Positions 1 to 5,424 of a stretch of 5,424 nucleotides of DNA are shown piece by piece. The number at the start of each line of letters is the position of its first letter. Within the stretch, counting starts at the first letter, position 1. The notes beneath the pieces are model-generated. The model had not been told where the DNA came from and did no database searches. It worked only from the letters and a program-made list of their open reading frames with translations. Origin of the DNA: Defluviitaleaceae bacterium (GTDB taxonomy: Bacteria; Bacillota; Clostridia; Lachnospirales; WRAX01); assembly GCA_009781815.1 (NCBI GenBank), contig WQVB01000091.1, forward strand, positions 1 to 5,424, written 5' to 3'. The translations under genes and the position numbers were made by a program.

Positions 1-1635
1 GAAGACGCCTTTATCCACCAAGAGACAGACGACCAGCTGGCGGCTGTGGAAGATATTAAAAAAGATATGGAAAGCCTAAAGGTGATGGATAGGCTTGTTT
101 GTGGTGATGTGGGCTATGGTAAAACGGAGGTAGCCATACGTGCCGCTTTTAAAGCCGTGTGCGACCAAAAGCAGGTGGTGTTTTTATGCCCCACCACCAT
201 CTTGGCTCAACAGCACTATAACACCTTTGTGCAAAGAATGAAAGAATACCCAATTAACATTCAGGTTGCATCTCGTTTTAAAGGGGCCAAGGAGACAAAA
301 AAGGTGCTAGAAGATGTAACAAAAGGGCAAGTTGACATTTTGATAGGCACACACCGCCTCTTATCAAAAGATGTAAGCTTTAAGGATTTAGGGCTTATTA
401 TTATCGACGAGGAGCAACGCTTTGGGGTGATGCATAAAGAAAGGCTAAAGCAAACCTGGCCAAATGTGGATGTTATCACCCTTTCGGCAACGCCTATCCC
501 TCGCACTTTGCATATGTCTTTATCAGGTATACGTGATATGTCTATTTTAAACGAGCCGCCCCTCGAAAGGCAGCCCGTGCAAACATATGTTATGGAGCAT
601 CTGCCAGAGATGGTGAAATCAGCAATCAAAAGAGAGCTTGCCCGTGATGGGCAGGTGTATTACCTACACAACCGTGTTGAAAATATCGAAAAAACCACCG
701 CAAAAATAAAAGAGCTGGTGCCAGAGGCGGAAGTCGCCTATGCCCACGGCCAAATGGGTGAGAAAAACCTTGAAGCCGTTATGATGGATTTTGTAGAAGG
801 GCATATTGACGTGCTTGTATGCACCACCATTGTAGAAAGTGGCCTTGACATACCTAATGTCAATACAATAATAATACAAGATGCAGACAAGCTTGGCCTT
901 TCTCAACTTTATCAGCTGCGAGGCAGGGTGGGTCGCCACAGTCGCTCTTCATTTGCATATTTGATGTATCAAAAAGACAAAATCCTCACAGAAATTGCCG
1001 AAAAGCGATTGCAAACCATTAGAGAGTTTACAGAATTTGGTGCAGGCTTTAAAATAGCTATGCGAGATTTAGAGATTAGAGGTGCGGGCAATTTGCTAGG
1101 CGTGTCTCAACATGGGCATATGGATGCTATCGGCTATGAAATGTATTGCAAGCTGCTTGACATTGCCATTAGAGAGATGCGGGGCATGGAGGTTAAAGAA
1201 ACCTTTGAAACCCTTATAGACCTTGTGGTGGACGCCTATATCTCTAACGCATTTATTCCCCGTGAGGGGCAAAGGCTTGACATCTATAAAAAAATCGCCC
1301 ATATACAAACCCAAGATGACTTCTTTGACGTGCAAGAAGAGATTGAAGATAGATATGGCACAATGCCGCAAGCTATGCAAAACCTGCTAGATATCGCTTT
1401 GTTAAAGGCTAAGGCAAACGCTACGGACATCACCGCAATCAAGCAAAAGGGGCAAAGCATCACTATTACCTTTAAACCTGATGCAGATGTTGACCCGCTA
1501 GCAATTAGCAAAGCCGTAACCGAAAGCCGTGGTAGGCTAAAGTTTAGCATTGCCACAAACCCCTATTTAACCTATAAAATAGTTGATGAAAAGGAGATTA
1601 TAGGGGAGCTTAGCGATGTTATATCGTCGTTGTAG
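1..1635 (+). CDS. mfd: Transcription-repair coupling factor Mfd, C-terminal part (5' end off window)
   Basis: Mfd is a cytoplasmic ATP-driven DNA translocase that pushes RNA polymerase off template lesions and recruits UvrA for nucleotide excision repair. The frame is open from base 1, so the GTG at 46 is internal. 544 codons are visible, about half of a usual 1,150-1,180 aa Mfd. In window residues, the superfamily 2 motifs run in order: Walker A GDVGYGKTE (35-43), Ia (PTTILAQQH), Ib (GTHRLL), Walker B DEEQ (136-139), III SATPIPRT (162-169) and VI QLRGRVGR (305-312). The RecG/Mfd TRG motif follows at about 349-373, with RDLEIRGAGNLLG and QHGH. The TRCF C-terminal domain (D7), which regulates the translocase, covers roughly 400-500 and is followed by a short tail ending DVISSL before TAG. 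The UvrA-binding and polymerase-interaction domains lie upstream of the window. All visible catalytic motifs are intact. RecG shares the helicase motifs and TRG, but the TRCF domain decides for Mfd. The next gene converges and is unrelated. Confidence 0.97.
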   Translation, partial: EDAFIHQETDDQLAAVEDIKKDMESLKVMDRLVCGDVGYGKTEVAIRAAFKAVCDQKQVVFLCPTTILAQQHYNTFVQRMKEYPINIQVASRFKGAKETKKVLEDVTKGQVDILIGTHRLLSKDVSFKDLGLIIIDEEQRFGVMHKERLKQTWPNVDVITLSATPIPRTLHMSLSGIRDMSILNEPPLERQPVQTYVMEHLPEMVKSAIKRELARDGQVYYLHNRVENIEKTTAKIKELVPEAEVAYAHGQMGEKNLEAVMMDFVEGHIDVLVCTTIVESGLDIPNVNTIIIQDADKLGLSQLYQLRGRVGRHSRSSFAYLMYQKDKILTEIAEKRLQTIREFTEFGAGFKIAMRDLEIRGAGNLLGVSQHGHMDAIGYEMYCKLLDIAIREMRGMEVKETFETLIDLVVDAYISNAFIPREGQRLDIYKKIAHIQTQDDFFDVQEEIEDRYGTMPQAMQNLLDIALLKAKANATDITAIKQKGQSITITFKPDADVDPLAISKAVTESRGRLKFSIATNPYLTYKIVDEKEIIGELSDVISSL

Positions 1636-1681
1636 ACCCATGTATTTTCGCAACCATGCCCTGCTTCATCTAATCTGGATC

Positions 1682-1707
1682 TGTAGGGAATGGATTTATC
1701 CATTCCG
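1682..1707 (+). repeat. 26-nt TGTAGGG palindromic repeat, copy 1
   Basis: A TGTAG lead is followed by a perfect 9-bp stem, GGAATGGAT (1687-1695) and ATCCATTCC (1698-1706), with TT between, then G. The same unit occurs on the opposite strand at 1759-1784. The two copies match at 22 of 26 positions, and the four differences are two base pairs changed in both arms. No T-tract follows, so it does not look like a terminator. I recall similar TGTAGGGAACG-type intergenic palindromes from Clostridia, but this was not searched. Confidence 0.75.
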
Positions 1708-1758
1708 CATTGCTTGTCTGACTAAATAACCCACCCTTTAGCAACAAGAGACCTACAA

Positions 1759-1784
1759 CGGAACGCATAAATGCGTTCCCTACA
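1759..1784 (-). repeat. 26-nt TGTAGGG palindromic repeat, copy 2 (inverted)
   Basis: Read on the minus strand this is the same unit as at 1682-1707: TGTAG, then GGAACGCAT, TT, ATGCGTTCC and G. On the plus strand the 9-nt arms are 1760-1768 and 1771-1779. Relative to copy 1, stem positions 5 (T to C) and 7 (G to C) have changed, and both changes are matched in the opposite arm. With copy 1 it frames 1682-1784, so the ends TGTAGGGAA and TTCCCTACA look like short terminal inverted repeats around a 51-nt core with no gene. Confidence 0.75.
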
Positions 1785-1804
1785 ATCGTAAAAAGTTCAA
1801 ATTA

Positions 1805-1818
1805 GATTAAAGTTAATC
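1805..1818. repeat. Short AT-rich palindrome
   Basis: GATTAA (1805-1810) and TTAATC (1813-1818) form a perfect inverted repeat with AG between. It overlaps ATTAGAT (1801-1807), which is the reverse complement of ATCTAAT at 1668-1674, outside the 26-nt repeat pair on the other side. It could be a protein site, the eroded border of an inserted element, or chance in AT-rich DNA. Confidence 0.25.
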
Positions 1819-1830
1819 ACAGTTGACAAT

Positions 1831-1870
1831 CAAAAAACGGACGCCTTTTGATGGGCGTCCGTTACTTTTT
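1831..1870. terminator. Rho-independent terminator shared by mfd and pepF
   Basis: A perfect 10-bp GC-rich stem, AACGGACGCC (1836-1845) and GGCGTCCGTT (1854-1863), encloses an 8-nt loop. On the minus strand it starts 12 nt after the pepF stop and leads into a run of six T (complement of 1832-1837), an excellent terminator for pepF. On the plus strand the stem is followed by AC and five T (1866-1870), so it can also stop transcripts from mfd, whose stop codon is 200 nt upstream. I see no nearer terminator for mfd. Confidence 0.9.
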
Positions 1871-1875
1871 ATATT

Positions 1876-3690
1876 CTACTCGCCAAAGCAAGCTTTTTCA
1901 AATCTATTTAAAATATCTTCAAATACATCCATAGCATCTTGAATAGGCTTTGGGCTTGTCATGTCTATGCCTGCTTGCTTTAAAAGCTCTAAGGAGTAGT
2001 CATGGCAGCCGCCCTTTAAAAGGCCTAAATATTTATCAACAGCAGGCTGGCCGCCTTCTTTGATGGCTTTGGAGAATGCTATGGCACAGGAGTAGCCCGT
2101 GGCATATTGATACACATAAAACGCCCTATAGAAGTGAGGCACAAAGCTCCACTCAAACTCGATGGTGTCGTCGATGTTGATATGGTCGCCAAAGTGCTTT
2201 TCTAGCAGGCTTTTGTAAAGGGCGTTTAGGCTTGTGGAGTTTAAAGCCTCGCCTTTTGCTGCCATTTCGTGGGCCTTCATCTCAAACTCGGCAAACATTG
2301 TTTGGCGGAAGATGGTGCTTCTAAAGCCCTCTAAAAACTCGTTAAGCAGGTAGAGGTATTTTGTTTTATCTGCATCATCTTTAGTTTTGCCTAGCAAATG
2401 CTCCATCACGAGAGTCTCGTTAACTGTAGAGGCTATCTCGGCTAAGAAAATGCTATAGCTGCCATAGATAGGCGGCTGGTTGTCGCAAGTGTAGCGAGAG
2501 TGCATAGCGTGGCCAAGCTCATGTGCTAGCACAAACATATCGCCAATGCTGTCGTCATAATTCATCAAAACAAAGGGGTGGGGTGCACCATACACGCCCC
2601 AGCTGTAAGCACCGCTGGTTTTGCCTTTGTTTTCGTAGACGTCTATCCACCTATTGTCGTAGCTTTCTTGTACCATTTTTTGATATTCTTCACCTAAAGC
2701 TGCCACACCATCATGAACGGTTTGTTTAGCTTCTTCCCAATCCATTTTTGTGTCTGCATCTTTAACTATAGGCACATAGATGTCATAAAACTCAAGCTGC
2801 TCTACGCCAAGGCAGCGTTTGCGAATGTCAAGATAGCGGTGAAAGAGGTGCATGTTTTTGTCTATAGTGTCGATAAGGTTTGTATAAAGCTCTTTGGGGA
2901 TGTTATAGTTTGACAAGCCCATAGCAAGGGAGCTTTCATAATTTCGCACCTCTGCCTCAAATTTATCACCTTTGATGGAATAGTTTAAGGCTTGGGCTAT
3001 GGTGTTTTTCTGCTTGATATACTCCGCCCAGAAGGCTTTATAAGCATTTTGACGCAGCACACGGTCGGGGGATTGTAATAAAACCCTATAGCGACCGCTG
3101 GTTACCTCATGCTCTTTGCCTTCACTATCTAGTGCCTTGCCAAAGACCATATCGGCATCTGTTAGCATGTCATAGATAGAAGAAGGGCCGCCAGTTAGCT
3201 CTGAAACCTTTGCGAGAAGCTCTTCTTTGTCGGCGGTGAGGATGTGAGCTTGCTCTCTAAACAAATTGTGAAAGTAATGCTTGTAGACCTCAAGGCCTTT
3301 GTTTTCAGCCACAAAGGCGTCTATGCCAGCTTGCCCATAGGCTATAATTTCAGGCTTGATAAAGCTTGCTGCCGCCTCAGCCTCAGCTGCTACGCTATCC
3401 ATCCTATCAGACATGGCTTGATATTTTGCCTCTGCTGTGTCTTGGTCAAACTTTATGCCAGCGTATAGATACAAAACAGATACATCTTGGCTTAGCTGGT
3501 CTTTAAGTTTTAGGCAGTCTGCAAGGGTTTGTGCATTTTGTGTAACCTTGCCTTCAAACTGCTTGATAGTGCTAAACTGCTTGATTGTCTCATCAAGCTT
3601 TTGCTGCCAAACCTCATCTGTAGGGAAGATGGCGGGCGTGTTCCAAGTGAACTCTTCAGCCACTTGGCTTCTTATTTTTAATTCTGACAT
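1876..3690 (-). CDS. pepF: Oligoendopeptidase F (peptidase family M3B)
   Basis: This is a cytoplasmic zinc metallopeptidase that cuts short peptides internally, probably in intracellular peptide turnover. The 604-aa length fits the usual PepF of about 600 aa. The zinc site is visible: H390-E391-L392-G393-H394, with E391 as the catalytic base, and the third ligand E418 in FLAEIAST. The PHFYRAFYVYQYATG segment near the C-terminus (motif FYVYQYATG at 524-532) is a PepF hallmark of the substrate pocket. An N-terminal oligopeptidase F domain lies at roughly 110-190 and the M3 catalytic fold covers most of the rest. No signal peptide or membrane segment is seen. The ATG at 3688-3690 is chosen because AAGGAG stands 6 nt upstream. 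The frame is open further to a TTG at 3759, but that codon lies inside the -35 box. The promoter is at 3731-3759 and the terminator 12 nt after the stop. A second M3 peptidase lies upstream in the same direction. Confidence 0.96.
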   Translation of the reverse strand: MSELKIRSQVAEEFTWNTPAIFPTDEVWQQKLDETIKQFSTIKQFEGKVTQNAQTLADCLKLKDQLSQDVSVLYLYAGIKFDQDTAEAKYQAMSDRMDSVAAEAEAAASFIKPEIIAYGQAGIDAFVAENKGLEVYKHYFHNLFREQAHILTADKEELLAKVSELTGGPSSIYDMLTDADMVFGKALDSEGKEHEVTSGRYRVLLQSPDRVLRQNAYKAFWAEYIKQKNTIAQALNYSIKGDKFEAEVRNYESSLAMGLSNYNIPKELYTNLIDTIDKNMHLFHRYLDIRKRCLGVEQLEFYDIYVPIVKDADTKMDWEEAKQTVHDGVAALGEEYQKMVQESYDNRWIDVYENKGKTSGAYSWGVYGAPHPFVLMNYDDSIGDMFVLAHELGHAMHSRYTCDNQPPIYGSYSIFLAEIASTVNETLVMEHLLGKTKDDADKTKYLYLLNEFLEGFRSTIFRQTMFAEFEMKAHEMAAKGEALNSTSLNALYKSLLEKHFGDHINIDDTIEFEWSFVPHFYRAFYVYQYATGYSCAIAFSKAIKEGGQPAVDKYLGLLKGGCHDYSLELLKQAGIDMTSPKPIQDAMDVFEDILNRFEKACFGE

Positions 3691-3696
3691 GTTATT

Positions 3697-3702
3697 CTCC
3701 TT
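3697..3702 (-). promoter_or_regulatory. Ribosome binding site of pepF
   Basis: The minus strand reads AAGGAG, then AATAAC, then ATG. This is a consensus Shine-Dalgarno core at a 6-nt spacing, and it decides the start at 3690 against the longer reading frame. Confidence 0.9.
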
Positions 3703-3730
3703 ATTTAGTGTAGTGGTTTTTGGTGGCTTG

Positions 3731-3759
3731 ATTTTACTATAAAGGTGCGTGGGTGTCAA
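3731..3759 (-). promoter_or_regulatory. Predicted sigma-A-type promoter of pepF
   Basis: On the minus strand TTGACA (3759-3754), a perfect -35 box, is separated by exactly 17 nt from TAAAAT (3736-3731), which is one base from TATAAT. Transcription would begin near 3724, giving a leader of about 35 nt with the ribosome binding site in it. The promoter sits between the two peptidase genes, so pepF can be transcribed without its upstream neighbour. The boxes are seen; activity is inferred. Confidence 0.8.
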
Positions 3760-3786
3760 TCAACCAGCGGTTGAGGTGTGGTTGAT
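3759..3786 (-). promoter_or_regulatory. Possible operator next to the pepF -35 box
   Basis: Three copies of a GGTTGA word are packed here: ATCAACC at 3759-3765, GGTTGA at 3769-3774 and GGTTGAT at 3780-3786. The first and second form a hairpin with an AGC loop; the first and third form a 7-nt inverted repeat; the second and third are direct repeats starting 11 nt apart, about one helical turn. The first copy shares one base with the -35 box. This arrangement suits a dimeric regulator bound beside polymerase, but no regulator is recognised and chance is possible. Confidence 0.35.
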
Positions 3787-3826
3787 AAACAGGTAAATAT
3801 ACATTCGCTACCCCGCAACCCTAAGT

Positions 3827-3835
3827 CGTCATCCC
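3827..3835 (+). repeat. Truncated repeat head CGTCATCCC
   Basis: CGTCATCCC lies exactly 20 nt before CGTTATCCC (3847-3855), the start of the first full palindrome. It looks like the left edge of another copy that lacks the CTTGA loop and the right arm. The match is short, so it may be a remnant or chance. Confidence 0.35.
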
Positions 3836-3846
3836 ATTCCCCAAGC

Positions 3847-3873
3847 CGTTATCCCGTGCTTGACACGGGATCT
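3847..3873 (+). repeat. RHPELDSGS-type palindromic repeat, copy A
   Basis: An 8-bp perfect stem, ATCCCGTG (3851-3858) and CACGGGAT (3864-3871), surrounds the loop CTTGA. It is preceded by CGTT and followed by CT. The other two copies have the same loop and flanks but ATCCTGAG and CTCAGGAT as arms: the changes at stem positions 5 and 7 are matched in the opposite arm. Confidence 0.75.
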
Positions 3874-3902
3874 AATTTACCATTTTAGGACACTCCACTC
3901 TT

Positions 3903-3974
3903 CGTCATTGCGGACTTGTAGTGAAACGCTACTCAGCCTACCTCCACGTCATCCTGAGCTTGACTCAGGATCTA
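3903..3974 (+). repeat. RHPELDSGS-type palindromic repeat, copy B with leader
   Basis: The core is ATCCTGAG (3951-3958), CTTGA, CTCAGGAT (3964-3971), then CTA. Bases 3941-3974 are repeated perfectly, inverted, at 4017-4050. The leader from 3903 (CGTCATTGCGG, then TTGTAG, AGCC, CCTCCACGTC) has a looser counterpart beyond copy C, with CGTCATT, TGTAG, AGCC and CTCC in the same order, so the unit is probably composite and about 60-70 nt long. I recognise the core as a palindrome found in many bacteria, where gene callers often translate it as RHPELDSGS. Confidence 0.75.
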
Positions 3975-4016
3975 AATGGAGAAGGGCAGGTTTAGTTGGG
4001 CATGCACTATCCCACA

Positions 4017-4078
4017 TAGATCCTGAGTCAAGCTCAGGATGACGTGGAGGGGAGGGCTTTGCTACAGGTCTAATGACG
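4017..4078 (-). repeat. RHPELDSGS-type palindromic repeat, copy C (inverted)
   Basis: This is the inverted partner of copy B. Its core arms are at 4020-4027 and 4033-4040 with TCAAG between, and 4017-4050 is an exact 34-nt reverse complement of 3941-3974 across a 42-nt spacer. The leader continues to AATGACG at 4072-4078, mirroring CGTCATT at 3903. It ends 57 nt downstream of the stop codon of the second peptidase, so it lies in that gene's 3' region. Confidence 0.75.
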
Positions 4079-4135
4079 GGCTTAGACAATTGGTAAAATG
4101 CAATGGCGTGATTATAGAATGACAACTAGAAAGGG

Positions 4136-5424
4136 CTATTTACAAAACTCATCAATTTTACCTTCAATAACTTTTAAAGCACTTAACCAAAAATCTTTTT
4201 GACGCACGTCGATGCCTGCAAGGTCGCCAATTGCCTCTAAAGATGCTGATCCCGTGGCGGCTAAAAGGTCATCATATTTTTGCACAAAAGCCTCACCCTG
4301 CTCTAGGTATTGAGCATAAAGACCACTCGAAAACATCATACCATAAGCATAAGGGAAGTTGTAAAAGTTACGTGCGGCGTAGTAATAATGAGGCTTATTT
4401 ACCCACATATATTGATGCAGATATTCAGGGTCAAGGCCATCACCATAAGCATCCTTTTGAGCTTGCAGCATTAACTCGTTAATTTCTTCTACGCTAACCA
4501 CCCCTTGGGCACGCTTTTCAAAGAAGCGAAGCTCAAAAAGATAACGGGAATAGATATCAACAATAATTTGCAATGCTTTAGATATTTCTTGCTCTAAAAT
4601 AGAGCGTTTTGTGTCTTCATCTGCTGTTGCTAAAATGGCATCTACAACAATACTCTCACAGAAGGTAGAGGCGGTTTCAGCTATGGGCATGCTATATACG
4701 CTATTCATATAAGATACATGCTTTAAACATTCCCCATGATAGGCGTGTCCAAACTCATGGGCCAGGGTGATAACATTTGAGAAAGAGCCGTCATGGTTAA
4801 GCATTACACGGCTTTGCCCTATGGCGTGGATGTTAGCACAAAACGCCCCGCCCCGCTTGCCCTCACGCACCGTGTCGTCTACCCAGCCGCTATCAAAGGC
4901 GTGTTTTGTATAGTCGCCTAATTTCTTGCTAAATTTGTAAAACTGCTCTAATGTAAGCTCTTGTGCCTCTTCGTAGCTATATGTTAGGTCTATTTTGCCA
5001 GTTGGTGCAAACAAATCATACCAAGGCAGGCCGTTTTTGTGGCCTAAAAGCTCCGCCTTCTTTTTGAAGAAGCGTCTTAAAGACGGCAAATAATCCTCCA
5101 TGGCTTCTATCATGGCTTTTAACGTGCCTTCTTCCATGCGAGATGACACTAATGTCATATGAAGGGGTGAGCTATAGCCACGCAAGGCTACAGCCGTTAA
5201 AACTTCGCCTTTAATGGAGTTTAAAGCGGCAGCTACAGCTTTTTCAACTTGCTGGTAAGATTTTACCTCGGCAAAATAGGCATTTTTGCGATTTTCTTGG
5301 TTAGCATCATGAGCAAGGTTGCGAACGGCTGTTAGCGGCAGCACCTTCTCTACCCCGTCAACCACAACGGGTATGCGAAGTGTGGCACAAAGCTGCTCTT
5401 TCATATCGTTCCAAGCGTTAGACC
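4136..5424 (-). CDS. M3-family oligoendopeptidase (PepF-like), N-terminus off window
   Basis: This is a second zinc oligopeptidase of the PepF/M3 group, probably cytoplasmic and acting on short peptides. 428 whole codons are visible. The frame stays open past the ATG at 5402-5404 to the edge, reading SNAWNDMKEQL, so that ATG is internal and roughly 170 residues are missing if the protein has the usual length of about 600. The zinc site is intact: HEFGH, first H at 4757-4759, with the third ligand E at 4676-4678 in MPIAETAST. The C-terminal pocket region reads NFYNFPYAYG. It differs clearly from the pepF at 1876-3690 (HEFGHAYHG against HELGHAMHS; AETAST against AEIAST) and so belongs to another clade, not a recent duplicate. 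It ends with TAG at 4136-4138, followed by 445 nt before the pepF start. No terminator with a T-tract is seen behind it. Confidence 0.93.
   Translation of the reverse strand, partial: SNAWNDMKEQLCATLRIPVVVDGVEKVLPLTAVRNLAHDANQENRKNAYFAEVKSYQQVEKAVAAALNSIKGEVLTAVALRGYSSPLHMTLVSSRMEEGTLKAMIEAMEDYLPSLRRFFKKKAELLGHKNGLPWYDLFAPTGKIDLTYSYEEAQELTLEQFYKFSKKLGDYTKHAFDSGWVDDTVREGKRGGAFCANIHAIGQSRVMLNHDGSFSNVITLAHEFGHAYHGECLKHVSYMNSVYSMPIAETASTFCESIVVDAILATADEDTKRSILEQEISKALQIIVDIYSRYLFELRFFEKRAQGVVSVEEINELMLQAQKDAYGDGLDPEYLHQYMWVNKPHYYYAARNFYNFPYAYGMMFSSGLYAQYLEQGEAFVQKYDDLLAATGSASLEAIGDLAGIDVRQKDFWLSALKVIEGKIDEFCK

Larger units (their letters stand above)
3787..4135. other. Gene-free gap filled by palindromic repeats
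   Basis: This 349-nt stretch lies downstream of the second peptidase and upstream of the pepF promoter region. I find no credible gene. It holds a truncated repeat head (3827-3835), three palindromic units (3847-3873, 3903-3974 and 4017-4078 inverted) and a weak hairpin, GTCTAA (4068-4073) with TTAGAC (4082-4087). A reading frame at 3860-4042 on the plus strand encodes RHPELDSGS only because it runs across a repeat. No stem followed by a T-tract is visible for the peptidase ending at 4136. Confidence 0.8.

Noticed and set aside
46..48. GTG as the start of mfd
   Set aside because: The frame is open to the window edge and the residues before it (DAFIHQETDDQLAAV) continue the conserved start of the Mfd translocase module.
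261..1556. Antisense reading frames inside mfd
   Set aside because: The plus-strand frame encodes a conserved Mfd throughout; the antisense peptides resemble nothing I recognise and lack start signals.
1682..1706. First TGTAGGG hairpin as the mfd terminator
   Set aside because: No T-tract follows the stem on either strand, and the unit recurs inverted nearby, which fits a dispersed repeat better.
2523..3742. Plus-strand reading frames opposite pepF
   Set aside because: They are shadows of a conserved coding sequence with intact catalytic motifs and show no independent support.
3691..3759. N-terminal extension of pepF by 23 residues from a TTG start
   Set aside because: The TTG is part of the -35 hexamer, so the extension would lie mostly outside the transcript, and the ATG at 3690 has an AAGGAG at ideal spacing.
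3860..4042. 60-aa plus-strand reading frame containing RHPELDSGS
   Set aside because: It runs through palindromic repeats, has no ribosome binding site that I can see, and its recognisable peptide is the well-known chance translation of this repeat.
3827..4078. CRISPR array
   Set aside because: The repeats are hairpins in both orientations with irregular spacing and degenerate leaders, with no regular direct repeats or uniform spacers.
4068..4087. Hairpin GTCTAA/TTAGAC as terminator of the second peptidase
   Set aside because: Only 6 AT-containing pairs, an 8-nt loop and no T-run on the minus-strand downstream side.
5402..5404. ATG as the true start of the second M3 peptidase
   Set aside because: The frame continues to the edge with family-like residues, no ribosome binding site stands before this ATG, and the protein would be about 170 residues short.

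Overview
The window looks like ordinary chromosomal DNA from a low-to-medium GC bacterium, most likely a member of the Bacillota (class Clostridia). This rests on the Mfd C-terminal half, which reads like clostridial Mfd around the QHGHMDAIGYEMYCKLL stretch, on two M3-family oligoendopeptidases of the type common in Bacillota, and on a strong AAGGAG ribosome binding site. The assignment is by recognition, not by a search.

Layout. Positions 1-1635 (+ strand) hold the C-terminal 544 codons of mfd, the transcription-repair coupling factor; its 5' part lies off the left edge. Positions 1636-1875 are a convergent intergenic region. It holds two copies of a 26-nt palindromic repeat in opposite orientation, a small AT-rich palindrome and a rho-independent terminator that can serve both strands. 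Positions 1876-3690 (- strand) hold a complete oligoendopeptidase F (pepF, 604 aa) with a clear ribosome binding site, a near-consensus sigma-A-type promoter and a possible operator next to the -35 box. Positions 3787-4135 hold a cluster of palindromic repeats of the type whose chance translation reads RHPELDSGS. It has three hairpins with the same CTTGA loop, two of which form a perfect 34-bp inverted pair. Positions 4136-5424 (- strand) hold the C-terminal part of a second, divergent M3-family oligoendopeptidase whose N-terminus is off the right edge.

How the parts relate. The two peptidases are tandem and in the same direction, and both keep the full HExxH...E zinc site. They probably degrade short intracellular peptides. 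The downstream pepF has its own promoter, so the pair is not simply one operon. mfd converges on pepF and is functionally unrelated; it releases stalled RNA polymerase and recruits nucleotide excision repair. I see no CRISPR array, transposase gene, RNA gene, toxin-antitoxin pair or defence system. The most interesting material is the two families of small palindromic repeats in the gaps: in both, copies differ by base changes compensated in the opposite arm, which suggests that the folded structure is conserved.
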